Shown here piece after piece: positions 16,589-24,677 of a DNA stretch of 64,000 nucleotides (position 1 is its first letter; each line of letters begins with the position of its first letter). The notes under the pieces are model-generated. The model made no database searches. It had not been told where the DNA came from and was given only the letters and a program-made list of their open reading frames with translations. Both the position numbers and the translations under genes were made by a program. Location: the NCBI GenBank assembly GCA_027482185.1, contig JAIXWF010000013.1, forward strand, positions 248,001 through 312,000. Reading direction: 5' to 3'. The DNA comes from Opitutaceae bacterium (GTDB lineage Bacteria > Verrucomicrobiota > Verrucomicrobiia > Opitutales > Opitutaceae).

Positions 16589-19500
16589 TCAGAGATCGAA
16601 CGACGCCGAAGCGATGAACTGCCGCGGATCGACGATGCGGTACGTCGAGGCGCGGCCGTCGAAGAAGGCGCCGGTCTTCTGCAACCGGCCGCCGTCCTCC
16701 TGGACGTTTCGGACGTTGAGCTGGAAGTTGGCCCGGACCTTGTCGGCGAACAGCTTCGTGCGGTAGCTGACGAACACGTCGACGTTGGCCTCGGCGGGGG
16801 AGTAGATCGGCCGGCTCGGATCGAGCTGCAGGATGCGGTTGGCCGGGAGGGTGAGGTCCAAGCCCGGCGTGTAGCCTTTGCCGTAGAAACCGATCGCGCC
16901 CTTGCTCGCCCAGCGGAGCGAGCCGCCCACGGTCATGTTTTTGAGCACCCGGTTTTCGGAGAAGAGCCCGGCGAGGTTGTAGCGGGTGTTGAACTTGGCG
17001 GAGTATTCGCGGATCTGCGGGCGGGGGCGGCCGATCTGCGCGCGGAACACGGCCATCGGCGCGTCGACGTTCGCGGCGTAGTTCAACGCGGGCGACTGGG
17101 TGCCGTTGTAGCCGGAGAGGGTGCTGAAGGGCGTGCCCAGCATGTTCCACCAGAGCACGTGGCCGGTGGTGCCGGTGGGGAGGGGCGTCGCGGGCAGGGC
17201 CGGGAGCGGCGACGTCACGCCGCCGATGGTCTGCGTGGTGTTGGTGTAGCGCGGGTCCTCGAGCGTGGTCCACACGGGCATGCGCGCGGCGACGTAGTCG
17301 TCGACGGCGGAGCCGGCGCGGACGGTGATGGCCTGCGTCTTGGTGACGGACGCGCTGATGGTCCAATGGCGGGTGGGGTTGAGGTTGATCTCGAGTTCGT
17401 GGCCTTTCGATTCCGCGTCCTGCACGGCGGCGTAGGTGTTGTTGGCGGCGATGGCGGCCAGGCCGTTGTACTGCTCGAGCGGCATTTTGATGGCGGCGGC
17501 GATCTGCGCGTTGGTGGCGGTGCCGCCCTGGGCGACCCCGCTGAGCCAGGCGGTGGCCTGGGTCCGCAGGTTGTAGGAATCGTTCGCGATAAAGCCTTCG
17601 TACCGCAAAATGCGCTGGGCCATCGTGCTGATGTCGCCGTTGCGGAGGTCGTTCTGCTGGGTGACGAAGTTGGTGTAGCGGACGGAGAGCCGGCCATCGA
17701 GCATGGTCATCCAGAAACCGAGATCCTTGCTGGTGCCGCTCTGGTTGGGCAGCTGGCGGAGGAACAGATCGTAGGCCGGGCCCTGGGCGATGAAGTTGTC
17801 CGACTTGTTGTAGGTCAGGCTGAGGCTGGTGACGGCCTCGGCGAGGAACTTGCGGATCCCGGTGCCCTGGGCGACGGCCGACTGGAGGAAGCCCAGATCG
17901 CGCAGCGGGCGGACGACCAGCGACGCGGTCTTGGTTTTGCCCTCGGCGGGACGCCAGGGGCCGACCCATTGTTTGGAGGGGCCGAAGTCGTAATCGCGGA
18001 GATCCGCGGTCATCGTGGCGAGCGGGGCATTGCGGTCGTACACCTTGTCCTGGCGCAGGCCGAAGGTGCCGACCACGCGGCCGCCGAGGAAGGTGCTCTG
18101 GATCACGCCGCCGGGCGTCTTGACGATTTCGTTGAGGTTGTTGAGTCCGCCGCCCTGTCCCGGCGTGAAGCCGACGGCCGAGACGTCGCGGATCATGGCG
18201 CCGGCCGACGGACCCCAGACGTAGGGAACGCTGGCGCCCTCCGGGAAGAGGCTCGGGGCGTATTCGATGCCTCCGCCGACAGTGTTGCCGACGTAGTACT
18301 GCTCGTTGAGGCGGCTGAAGTTGCTGGGGGCGATGGCGGTGCCGTTGATCAGATAACGGGGATCGGTGTTGGTGACCGTCTGGAGCGCGAGCAGCGTATT
18401 GGCGTATTTCTGCTGCCAGGCCTTGTCCTTGGCCAGCGCGGTGTGCCGGTAGGTCCAGGTGTAGTTTTTCTGATCTTTGTATTCATAGTAACCGAGGAGC
18501 TGCTGGGTGCCGAGCCACTTGCTCCAGCCCCGGTCGCGGGAGAAATCGATCCGGTAGACCGTCTGGGTGCGGTAGGTATCCCACAGCTGGGGCTTGTCGC
18601 GCAGGAAAGGCTCGCTGCTCCGCAGGTAGGGGCGGCCGAAATAGGGGTTGGGAGTGCCGTCCAGATAGACCCGATTCACATCGACCTGCAGCTGGCCGAC
18701 ATTGCTGTTTACGCTCGCGGGACCCATGGGCTGGTTCTCCAAGCGCTTGGCGTCCTCGCGCATGAAGGTGAACTGCGCCGCGAGGGTCTGCTTGGCGGTG
18801 TTGAGGACGATCTGGTCGAGCTGGACCATGTAGGTGTTGTTGTCGTCCCAGGCCTTGCCGTTGCCCGCCAGGTTGATGCGGGTCCAGTCGTAGATGGAGC
18901 GGTCGTTGATCGGCCGGGTCACGGAGTTGTAGAGCGGCTGCTGCACGGCGGTGTACGTCTCCGACGGACCCGTGGTGAGAAGGCCGATACCCGCGGCGGC
19001 GGCACCGTACGGATCGCTGGTGGCCAGGGCGCCGGAGGTGTAGCGGGGCATGGCCCAGTAGAGCGGCTGGCCGGGCGCGCCGATCTGGAACGGTGAGCGG
19101 CTCTCGGCGCCGCCGGTGATGAAGGCCAGCGGCGCCGCCGTGTAGGGCACGGTGGAGCCGAGGACGTTGCCGTTGCCGTAGACCTGGCCGTTGGCGAGGG
19201 TGACGAGGCCGGTGACGGCGTTCCAGCCGGGCCGGCCGGCCCGGGTCCAATCGGTGAAGTAATCGCGCGGGGTGGTGAAGTTCGGGCGGACGGACGCGTT
19301 CCGGTAGTTGTACCACGAGAGGGCGATCGTGGTGTTCTTGAAGGGCCGCACCTTGAACTGCGCGCTGAGCCGGCGGGCATCCTCGCCGGACGGTTTGCGG
19401 ACAAACCCCGTGTGCTGGTTGGCGTAGCTCGCGCGGAAGGCCAGCTTGTCGGAGAGCTTGCGGTTCACGTCGAACGAGACGCGCCAGCCCTCGTAGCTGT

Positions 19501-20251
19501 CGGCCCGCATTTCCGCGCGGGTGAAGTTCCGGCTGAGGTTCGCGGTGGCCGGCGTCTGGTTGACGGTGCCGGAGGCGTTGCCGAGGCCGAAGATGTTGGC
19601 GTTGGGGCCGCGGCTGAGCTCGAGGGAATCCATCCAGAGCGGGTCGACGGGCACGCGTCCCGTCGTCTGGATGTTGTTGAACGCGATGTTGGCGTTGCCG
19701 ATGCCGCGGACGCGGTTGGCGTTGTTCGGATTGAGGCTGACGTTGTCGACGACGGCGCCGGTGCGGTCGGTGACGAACTCGGAGTAGGAGTTGATGCCCT
19801 CGGTGCTCGCCATGTGGTCGAACACGTCGTTGATATCGAGCATCGCGAAGTCCGCCATTTGCTCCTTCGTCATCACCGTGATCGACTGGCCGAGGTCCTC
19901 GATCTTCGAGTTCAGGCGCGTGCCCGACATCGTGTTCGATTGGAAATAGCCCTTGTTGTCGGCGACGACCTCGAAGGGCGAGAGCGCAACGATTCCTTCG
20001 CCGGTGGCGGCGGAGACGGGCGGCGCGGCGGGCGCGGGTTTGATGTCCCGCGTGTCGGCTTCCAGACGGGCGATCTCGTCGGGATCGAGCCGGCCGTTGC
20101 GGTTGGCGTCGTAGCGGGCGAGGGTCGCCGGATCGACGGCGGGGGCCGGCAGCGATTGCGCGCGGGCGAGACCGGGGCCGGCGAGCGCGAGCGCGGCCGG
20201 GGCGCCGAGTCGGGCGAGCAGACGGAGGGTGGAGGACGGAGTCAGGGTCAT
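16589..20251 (-). CDS. TonB-dependent outer-membrane receptor with N-terminal EF-hand
   Basis: 1220 aa. A signal peptide ends near AQSLP (residues 31-35). Residues 48-59 (DANRNGRLDPDE) form an EF-hand-type calcium loop. The plug follows with VALSPFEVVADNKGY, an Opitutaceae-style TonB-box region, and GQSITVMTKEQMADF. A long beta-barrel ends in FIASASFDL with a terminal hydrophobic residue. Such receptors import bulky ligands, often oligosaccharides or siderophores, powered by TonB. It is downstream of the LacI gene on the same strand, which suggests carbohydrate control. An upstream in-frame ATG at 20338 is rejected because the signal peptide starts at 20251. Confidence 0.92.
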   Translation of the reverse strand: MTLTPSSTLRLLARLGAPAALALAGPGLARAQSLPAPAVDPATLARYDANRNGRLDPDEIARLEADTRDIKPAPAAPPVSAATGEGIVALSPFEVVADNKGYFQSNTMSGTRLNSKIEDLGQSITVMTKEQMADFAMLDINDVFDHMASTEGINSYSEFVTDRTGAVVDNVSLNPNNANRVRGIGNANIAFNNIQTTGRVPVDPLWMDSLELSRGPNANIFGLGNASGTVNQTPATANLSRNFTRAEMRADSYEGWRVSFDVNRKLSDKLAFRASYANQHTGFVRKPSGEDARRLSAQFKVRPFKNTTIALSWYNYRNASVRPNFTTPRDYFTDWTRAGRPGWNAVTGLVTLANGQVYGNGNVLGSTVPYTAAPLAFITGGAESRSPFQIGAPGQPLYWAMPRYTSGALATSDPYGAAAAGIGLLTTGPSETYTAVQQPLYNSVTRPINDRSIYDWTRINLAGNGKAWDDNNTYMVQLDQIVLNTAKQTLAAQFTFMREDAKRLENQPMGPASVNSNVGQLQVDVNRVYLDGTPNPYFGRPYLRSSEPFLRDKPQLWDTYRTQTVYRIDFSRDRGWSKWLGTQQLLGYYEYKDQKNYTWTYRHTALAKDKAWQQKYANTLLALQTVTNTDPRYLINGTAIAPSNFSRLNEQYYVGNTVGGGIEYAPSLFPEGASVPYVWGPSAGAMIRDVSAVGFTPGQGGGLNNLNEIVKTPGGVIQSTFLGGRVVGTFGLRQDKVYDRNAPLATMTADLRDYDFGPSKQWVGPWRPAEGKTKTASLVVRPLRDLGFLQSAVAQGTGIRKFLAEAVTSLSLTYNKSDNFIAQGPAYDLFLRQLPNQSGTSKDLGFWMTMLDGRLSVRYTNFVTQQNDLRNGDISTMAQRILRYEGFIANDSYNLRTQATAWLSGVAQGGTATNAQIAAAIKMPLEQYNGLAAIAANNTYAAVQDAESKGHELEINLNPTRHWTISASVTKTQAITVRAGSAVDDYVAARMPVWTTLEDPRYTNTTQTIGGVTSPLPALPATPLPTGTTGHVLWWNMLGTPFSTLSGYNGTQSPALNYAANVDAPMAVFRAQIGRPRPQIREYSAKFNTRYNLAGLFSENRVLKNMTVGGSLRWASKGAIGFYGKGYTPGLDLTLPANRILQLDPSRPIYSPAEANVDVFVSYRTKLFADKVRANFQLNVRNVQEDGGRLQKTGAFFDGRASTYRIVDPRQFIASASFDL

Positions 20252-20535
20252 GGTGTCAGGCAGGGGGTGGATCGCAGAAAACGGGAACGCCGGCGCTGGC
20301 GAGGCGCGCGGTCGGGGGCGGCGGGACCGCCGGGACATTCGGGCGCGCGGCGCTAGCGGCCGGCGCGGGGCAGGGACGGGGAGGGGTATCGCTTCACGGT
20401 TCGGGGTGTCCGAGGGAGGATGCGGGGCGGGGAATGGCCTCCCAGCTTCGCTGTGCGCTCATTGTTGACTGAAATCCGGCCGTCCGCGGTCCGATTGCGC
20501 CCGGGCCGGCCCGGGCGGCGGCCGGCGGGAAGGGC
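20252..20535. other. 284-bp leader region between LacI and TonB receptor genes
   Basis: GC-rich and without a supportable ORF. It must hold the receptor promoter unless the gene is read through from lacI. I saw no word repeat, riboswitch-like fold or convincing LacI-type operator. Confidence 0.4.
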
Positions 20536-21567
20536 TCAGCTCCGCGGCGGCAGCGTGGTCCCGTCGCGCCATTCGCCCCGGAGCAGCACCTCGCTCGGGT
20601 GCGCCGGCACGCCGGTTTCGTGGCGGTGGAGGAGGCCGACGAGGAGTTCGACGCCGAGGGCGCCGAGCTGGGCCGGGTCGTGGTAGACGCCGGCGAAGCC
20701 GAGTTCGGGGTGGTCCGCGGCGAGGTCGATCAGGCCGACATCGCGCGGGACGCGCCGGCCGAGGCGTTTGAGCCAGCCGACGACCGGACGCGCGTGGGTG
20801 GCGAGGAGAGCGTCGGGCCGCGTTGCCTCGAACCAGGTCCGGAACGCGGCTTCGTCGGCGGGGATGGCCGGGCAGGCGGGGACGCGTTCGGCGGCGGGCA
20901 GGTGCTGCTGGTGGGCGAGGAAGGCGCCGAGCCACCTATTGCCGACGCGGGGACTGTCGTTGGCTTCGGTGAAGACGAAGCCGACGCGCCGGTAGCCGCG
21001 CTCGCGGCAGCGCAGCAGGCCCTGGACCGCGGCGTCGAAGTGGTTTTCCGTGATCTGGTGCAGGGCGGGCGAGCGCAACGTGAGCCCGAGGGCGACACAG
21101 GAAAAACGTTCCCAGGCGAGGTCCAGCGCGCTCTGGCCGGGCGGCAGGCGGCCGACGAGAAGGCCGTTGATGCCGCGGGCGGAGAGAATGTCGCAGAAGC
21201 GGCCCGGCGCCATGCCAGGTTCGGCGAGCCAGAAGTGTTCCACGGTGTAGCCGAAATCGCGGGCGCGGGCGACTGCGCCGGGAAAGAAGTTGGGGCGGTC
21301 GTGGTGGGGCGGCCGCCAGCCGAAGCGCGTGGGGTAGTTCGTGACGTACGCGAGGGTGACGTGTTTCACGGCGCGCCCGCTGCGCCGCGACTGCATGAGG
21401 GCGGAAACGAGCGGGTTGATGCGGTAGCCGAGTTTCTCCGCGACCGCTTTCACGCGGGCGCGCGTGGCCGCGGGAATGCGCGGATGGTCGCGGAGCGCGA
21501 GGGAAACGGTGGTGCGGTGGACGCCGGCGCGATCCGCGACGTCCTGCAGGGTGGCTTTGGCCGGCAC
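20536..21567 (-). CDS. LacI family transcriptional regulator
   Basis: 343 aa. The N-terminal helix-turn-helix (TLQDVADRAGVHRTTVSLAL) and hinge (AEKLGYRINPLVSALMQSRR) are typical LacI/PurR. The periplasmic-binding-protein-like effector domain follows, with a family-specific segment around ITENHFDAAVQGLLRC. The MQSRRSGR variant after the hinge is common in Verrucomicrobiota LacI proteins, as I recall. It probably controls the adjacent TonB receptor; the effector sugar is not evident. Confidence 0.92.
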   Translation of the reverse strand: MPAKATLQDVADRAGVHRTTVSLALRDHPRIPAATRARVKAVAEKLGYRINPLVSALMQSRRSGRAVKHVTLAYVTNYPTRFGWRPPHHDRPNFFPGAVARARDFGYTVEHFWLAEPGMAPGRFCDILSARGINGLLVGRLPPGQSALDLAWERFSCVALGLTLRSPALHQITENHFDAAVQGLLRCRERGYRRVGFVFTEANDSPRVGNRWLGAFLAHQQHLPAAERVPACPAIPADEAAFRTWFEATRPDALLATHARPVVGWLKRLGRRVPRDVGLIDLAADHPELGFAGVYHDPAQLGALGVELLVGLLHRHETGVPAHPSEVLLRGEWRDGTTLPPRS

Positions 21568-21739
21568 GGCGCCGAGTCACCGGCGGAAGCGCCGGGCAGT
21601 CGAGCCGTTTTGCAGGCGCGACAGGCGGATCGCGGCGCGCGGCCGGCGCCGTAGTTTTCCCTTGCCGTTGACTTTCGCTGCGCCCTAGTAACGTCCCTCC
21701 TGTCGGCTCCGGAGCGATTCCGGAAACGGCAGCCAGCAA

Positions 21740-21814
21740 GGCGCGGTAGCCAAGTGGTAAGGCCGAGGTCTGCAAAACCTCTATGCGCCGGTTCAATTCC
21801 GGCCCGCGCCTCCA
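21740..21814 (+). tRNA. tRNA-Cys (anticodon GCA)
   Basis: 75 nt with encoded CCA. Acceptor GGCGCGG (21740-21746) pairs with CCGCGCC (21804-21810). The anticodon loop CTGCAAA within the GAGGT/ACCTC stem gives GCA, reading UGC cysteine. The T loop is TTCAATT. It stands alone and marks the left edge of the catabolic island. Confidence 0.96.
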
Positions 21815-21882
21815 ATTTCCAATGTTCCCGTCCGGATTCCCGCGGGAGCCGGGAGCGGAAATCCGAAGGGGTTCAGGCCGAC

Positions 21883-23304
21883 TCAGACCGTTGCCGGCAC
21901 GATGTAGGGGGCGCGGTAGGCGCGGGTGAGCAGGGCGTCGGCGTCGCGGTCGTTGATGAACTTCTCGGTCGCGCCGTCGAAGCGGAGCGAGCGGCCGACG
22001 CGGTAGGAGATGTTGGCGAGGTGCGGGAGCGACGTGGACAAATGGCCCTCGAGGATGTCGGCGCGGAGGTCCGCGTCTTTGCCGGAGCGGATGGCGTCGA
22101 GGAAATTGGCCCAGTGCTCGCCCTTCCAGCCGGGCTCGCCGTCTTTCGAGCCGGCGATCGGTTCCTTGCCGCGGCGGCGGAACGCTTTCCAGGTGCTGCC
22201 CCCGAGTTCGAGCCAGCCTTCGGAGCCGAAGAACAGGTTGCCGACTTCCTGGCCGCGGCTGCCTTCGTGGTTGGTGTAGCGGCCGCGCGCTTCGAACTCG
22301 ATCATCGTGCCATCGGCGTAGGTGAAGGCCGCGGTCTGCGTGTTGGGCGTTTCCTGCGTGGTGCGGTCGTGACCGTAGGTCTCGACGCCGCCGTAGACGC
22401 GCGTGCCCGGCGTGGGCGGGCCGTCGTCGCGGCGGAAACCGAAGAGACCGCCCGCGGAATAGACGGCGACCGGGTGTTCGTTCTTCGCCATGCCCCAGCG
22501 CGCGAGGTCGAGCTGGTGCGGGCCGGTGTTGCCGGTGTCGCCGTTGCCGGTGTCCCAGTACCAATGCCAGTTGTAGTGGCCGCGCTTCTCGTTGTACGGG
22601 CGCGCGGGCGCGGGCCCGAGCCATTGGTCGTAGTGGAGGCCGGCGGGCGCGGGACCGTCGGGGGATTGGCCGTAGGAATCGCGGGCCTTGAAGCAAAGGG
22701 CGCGCGCGAGGAAGAGCTCGCCGATGCCGCCGGAACGGAGAAACGCCATCGCCTCGTTTACGCCGCGGGAGGAGCGGTTGTTGAGGCCGACCTGCACGCG
22801 GCGGCCGTATTTGCGCGCGGCTTCGACCATCTTGCGGCCTTCCCAGATGTTGTGGGAGGCGGGTTTCTCGACGTACACGTGCTTGCCCGCCTGGCAGGCC
22901 CAGATCGTGGCGAGCGCGTGCCAGTGGTTCGGGATCGCGAGGAAGACGGCGTCGATCGCCTTGTCTTCGTACACCCGCCGCAGGTCCCACGCCGTCGCGG
23001 GCGCGGCGCCGGTCTTGTCGGCGACGAGCTTAACGGCCGCGGCGAAGAGGTTCTCGTCGGTGTCGCAGACGGTGGCGACGCGGACGTTGTGGCTGTCCTT
23101 CAGGCCGCAGAGGGCGTTGAGGTGCACCGTACCTTGATTGCGGATACCGATGACGGCGACGTTGAGCCGGGAGTTGGCGCCGGCGACGGCGGCGCGGGAC
23201 TTGGCGCTGAAGGCGAGGCCGCCGAGGGCGAGGCCGCCGAGGGCGAGGCCGGCGGCGCCGGCGGTGGACTGGCGGAGGAAGGTGCGGCGCGGGGTAGAAT
23301 TCAT
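21883..23304 (-). CDS. Tat-exported Gfo/Idh/MocA family oxidoreductase
   Basis: 473 aa. A Tat signal (RRTFLRQ, then an Ala/Gly-Leu hydrophobic stretch) precedes a Rossmann domain with NVAVIGIRNQG. HVYVEKPASHN contains the family EKP motif, and the C-terminal catalytic half has GDTGNTGPHQLDLARWG. Members oxidise, reduce or epimerise sugars using tightly bound NAD(P). Export suggests a periplasmic sugar reaction, as is usual for Verrucomicrobiota and Planctomycetota paralogues. The hydrophobic part contains an exact tandem LALGG duplication. The sugar isomerase-like gene lies upstream on the same strand, separated by the palindromic element. Confidence 0.92.
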   Translation of the reverse strand: MNSTPRRTFLRQSTAGAAGLALGGLALGGLAFSAKSRAAVAGANSRLNVAVIGIRNQGTVHLNALCGLKDSHNVRVATVCDTDENLFAAAVKLVADKTGAAPATAWDLRRVYEDKAIDAVFLAIPNHWHALATIWACQAGKHVYVEKPASHNIWEGRKMVEAARKYGRRVQVGLNNRSSRGVNEAMAFLRSGGIGELFLARALCFKARDSYGQSPDGPAPAGLHYDQWLGPAPARPYNEKRGHYNWHWYWDTGNGDTGNTGPHQLDLARWGMAKNEHPVAVYSAGGLFGFRRDDGPPTPGTRVYGGVETYGHDRTTQETPNTQTAAFTYADGTMIEFEARGRYTNHEGSRGQEVGNLFFGSEGWLELGGSTWKAFRRRGKEPIAGSKDGEPGWKGEHWANFLDAIRSGKDADLRADILEGHLSTSLPHLANISYRVGRSLRFDGATEKFINDRDADALLTRAYRAPYIVPATV

Positions 23305-23340
23305 GGCGGGGAAGAACGGAAGCGGAGAAGGGAAAGACGG

Positions 23341-23502
23341 GGCTCAGCCGGAGTCATGCAGTTGAGAGAGCTTGGCTGAGAGTTGAGAGCGGAACCGTGC
23401 AGTTCGTCCGGTTGCCGGCTCCGGTTGCGATTTCTGTGGCTCGGCGGTTCGATCTCTCAACCCTCAACCCTCAACCCTCAACTCTCAACGGCTTGATTCC
23501 GC
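23341..23502. repeat. GTTGAGAG-family palindromic element, copy 2
   Basis: Ends directly at the stop codon of the sugar isomerase-like gene (stop at 23503-23505). The outer end GGCTCAGCCGGAGTCATGCA precedes GTTGAGAGAGCTTGGCTGAG. The other arm is four CTCAACCCTCAAC-type words and a degenerate inverted end. Much of the interior matches the reverse complement of copy 3 at 56595-56750. Bases 23305-23340 are a short leader of the downstream oxidoreductase. Confidence 0.88.
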
Positions 23503-24432
23503 TCAGAGCAAACCCTGGTAGGCGAGCCAGAGGCTGCGGAAGTATTTCATCACGCGGACGGGATCGGTGCTTTCGGGGATTTCGGCGAAGGCGAAGCCGG
23601 TGAACTTGATCTCGTTGAGGCGCGTGAAGAGCCGGCGGAACGGATAGTCTTCGAGATAAATGTCGCGGAGGTGCACGGTGAACATGCGGTGCTTCAGCAA
23701 ATCGAAGTTGGCATCGAAGCCGCCGTCCTCGAGGTCGGTCGGATTTGAATTCCAGCAAATGCCGACGTTGGGATGGTCGGCTACATCCATGATGCGGCGG
23801 CAACGCGGCCCGCGCGAGGTCTCGCTGCCGTGGACCTCGAGCCGGATCTGCTGGCCGAGGCCGGCGCCGAACTGGCCGACTTCGCGGAGCGAAAGCCCGA
23901 TTTGCTCGAGGGTTTTCTCCTCGGGCACGCCCTTGGGCAGGCCGTTGGGGCGGACCTTGACGCCGGTGGCGCCGACGTCGTGGGCGAGTTGGAGATAGGC
24001 CTTCGTCGCCTCGATGTCCTGGCGGAGCTTGGCTTGGTCGGGCGTGTGGTAGTCGTAGGCGCTGCCGAGCGAGGCGAGTTGCACGGGCGAATCGGCGAAG
24101 CGTTTCTTCACTTCGGCGCGTTCGGCTTTGCTCAGGGCAACTTCGACGCCGTGGCGGTGCGTGGTGCGCAGTTCGACGCCCTCGAATTTCGCTTCGGTGC
24201 AATTTTTGATGATCGTGGCGACGTCCCAGTCCTTGCCGAGATTGTAGGTCACCATGCCGAGCCGGTGGAGCGGTTTGCCGGTGACGAAGGACGGCGCGGG
24301 AGCGGCGGCCTTCTTCGCGGCCTTGGCGGGTGCGGATTCGGCGGCGCGGGCGGTGCCGGCAAGGCCGAGGGCGGCGAGTGCGCCGAGGCCGAGGGTGGAG
24401 TCGTGGAGGAAGCGGCGACGGGTGGTCGGCAT
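23503..24432 (-). CDS. Tat-exported sugar phosphate isomerase/epimerase (xylose isomerase-like TIM barrel)
   Basis: 309 aa. A Tat signal (RRRFLHD, then LGALAALGLAGTARA) is followed by an Ala/Lys-rich linker and an AP-endonuclease-2/xylose isomerase-like TIM barrel. Barrel landmarks are FEGVELRTTHRHG, GVKVRPNGLP, IRLEVHGS and NVGICWNSNPTD, which carry Glu, His and Asp ligands typical of metal-dependent members. Substrate unknown. The start MPTTRRRFL at 24432 places the twin Arg correctly; an upstream start is rejected. Probably co-functional with the adjacent Gfo/Idh enzyme. Confidence 0.88.
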   Translation of the reverse strand: MPTTRRRFLHDSTLGLGALAALGLAGTARAAESAPAKAAKKAAAPAPSFVTGKPLHRLGMVTYNLGKDWDVATIIKNCTEAKFEGVELRTTHRHGVEVALSKAERAEVKKRFADSPVQLASLGSAYDYHTPDQAKLRQDIEATKAYLQLAHDVGATGVKVRPNGLPKGVPEEKTLEQIGLSLREVGQFGAGLGQQIRLEVHGSETSRGPRCRRIMDVADHPNVGICWNSNPTDLEDGGFDANFDLLKHRMFTVHLRDIYLEDYPFRRLFTRLNEIKFTGFAFAEIPESTDPVRVMKYFRSLWLAYQGLL

Positions 24433-24677
24433 AGGGGGAAGCAGGTCGGGGTTGGACGGACGGGGAGACCGGGCGGGCAGGGGAAGCGCCGCCGGGACAC
24501 AGTTGCGGATTTCCAAGGCGGGGCGCGAGCCGATACCCGCGGCGGGGGCGAAATGCAGCGGAGCTCATCGGTCCCATCGGAAAACGCGCTGCGTTTCCCG
24601 GATGGACGCGGGCCCGCGCGCGGCCAAAGGTCGGCGGCGCCCCGGTTCCTACCACCGACTTCGTTTCCGATTTCCCC

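Noticed and set aside
14613-17969. 1118-aa minus-strand ORF joining hydrolase and TonB regions
   Set aside because: The upstream part is another frame of the receptor gene; the hydrolase starts at 16475 with its anchor.
20252-20535. LacI operator or cobalamin riboswitch upstream of the TonB receptor
   Set aside because: No convincing central-CG palindrome and no conserved riboswitch boxes by eye.
23341-23502. CRISPR-like array because of repeated CTCAACCCTCAAC words
   Set aside because: No spacers, unit length too short, and no cas genes; the words form hairpin arms.
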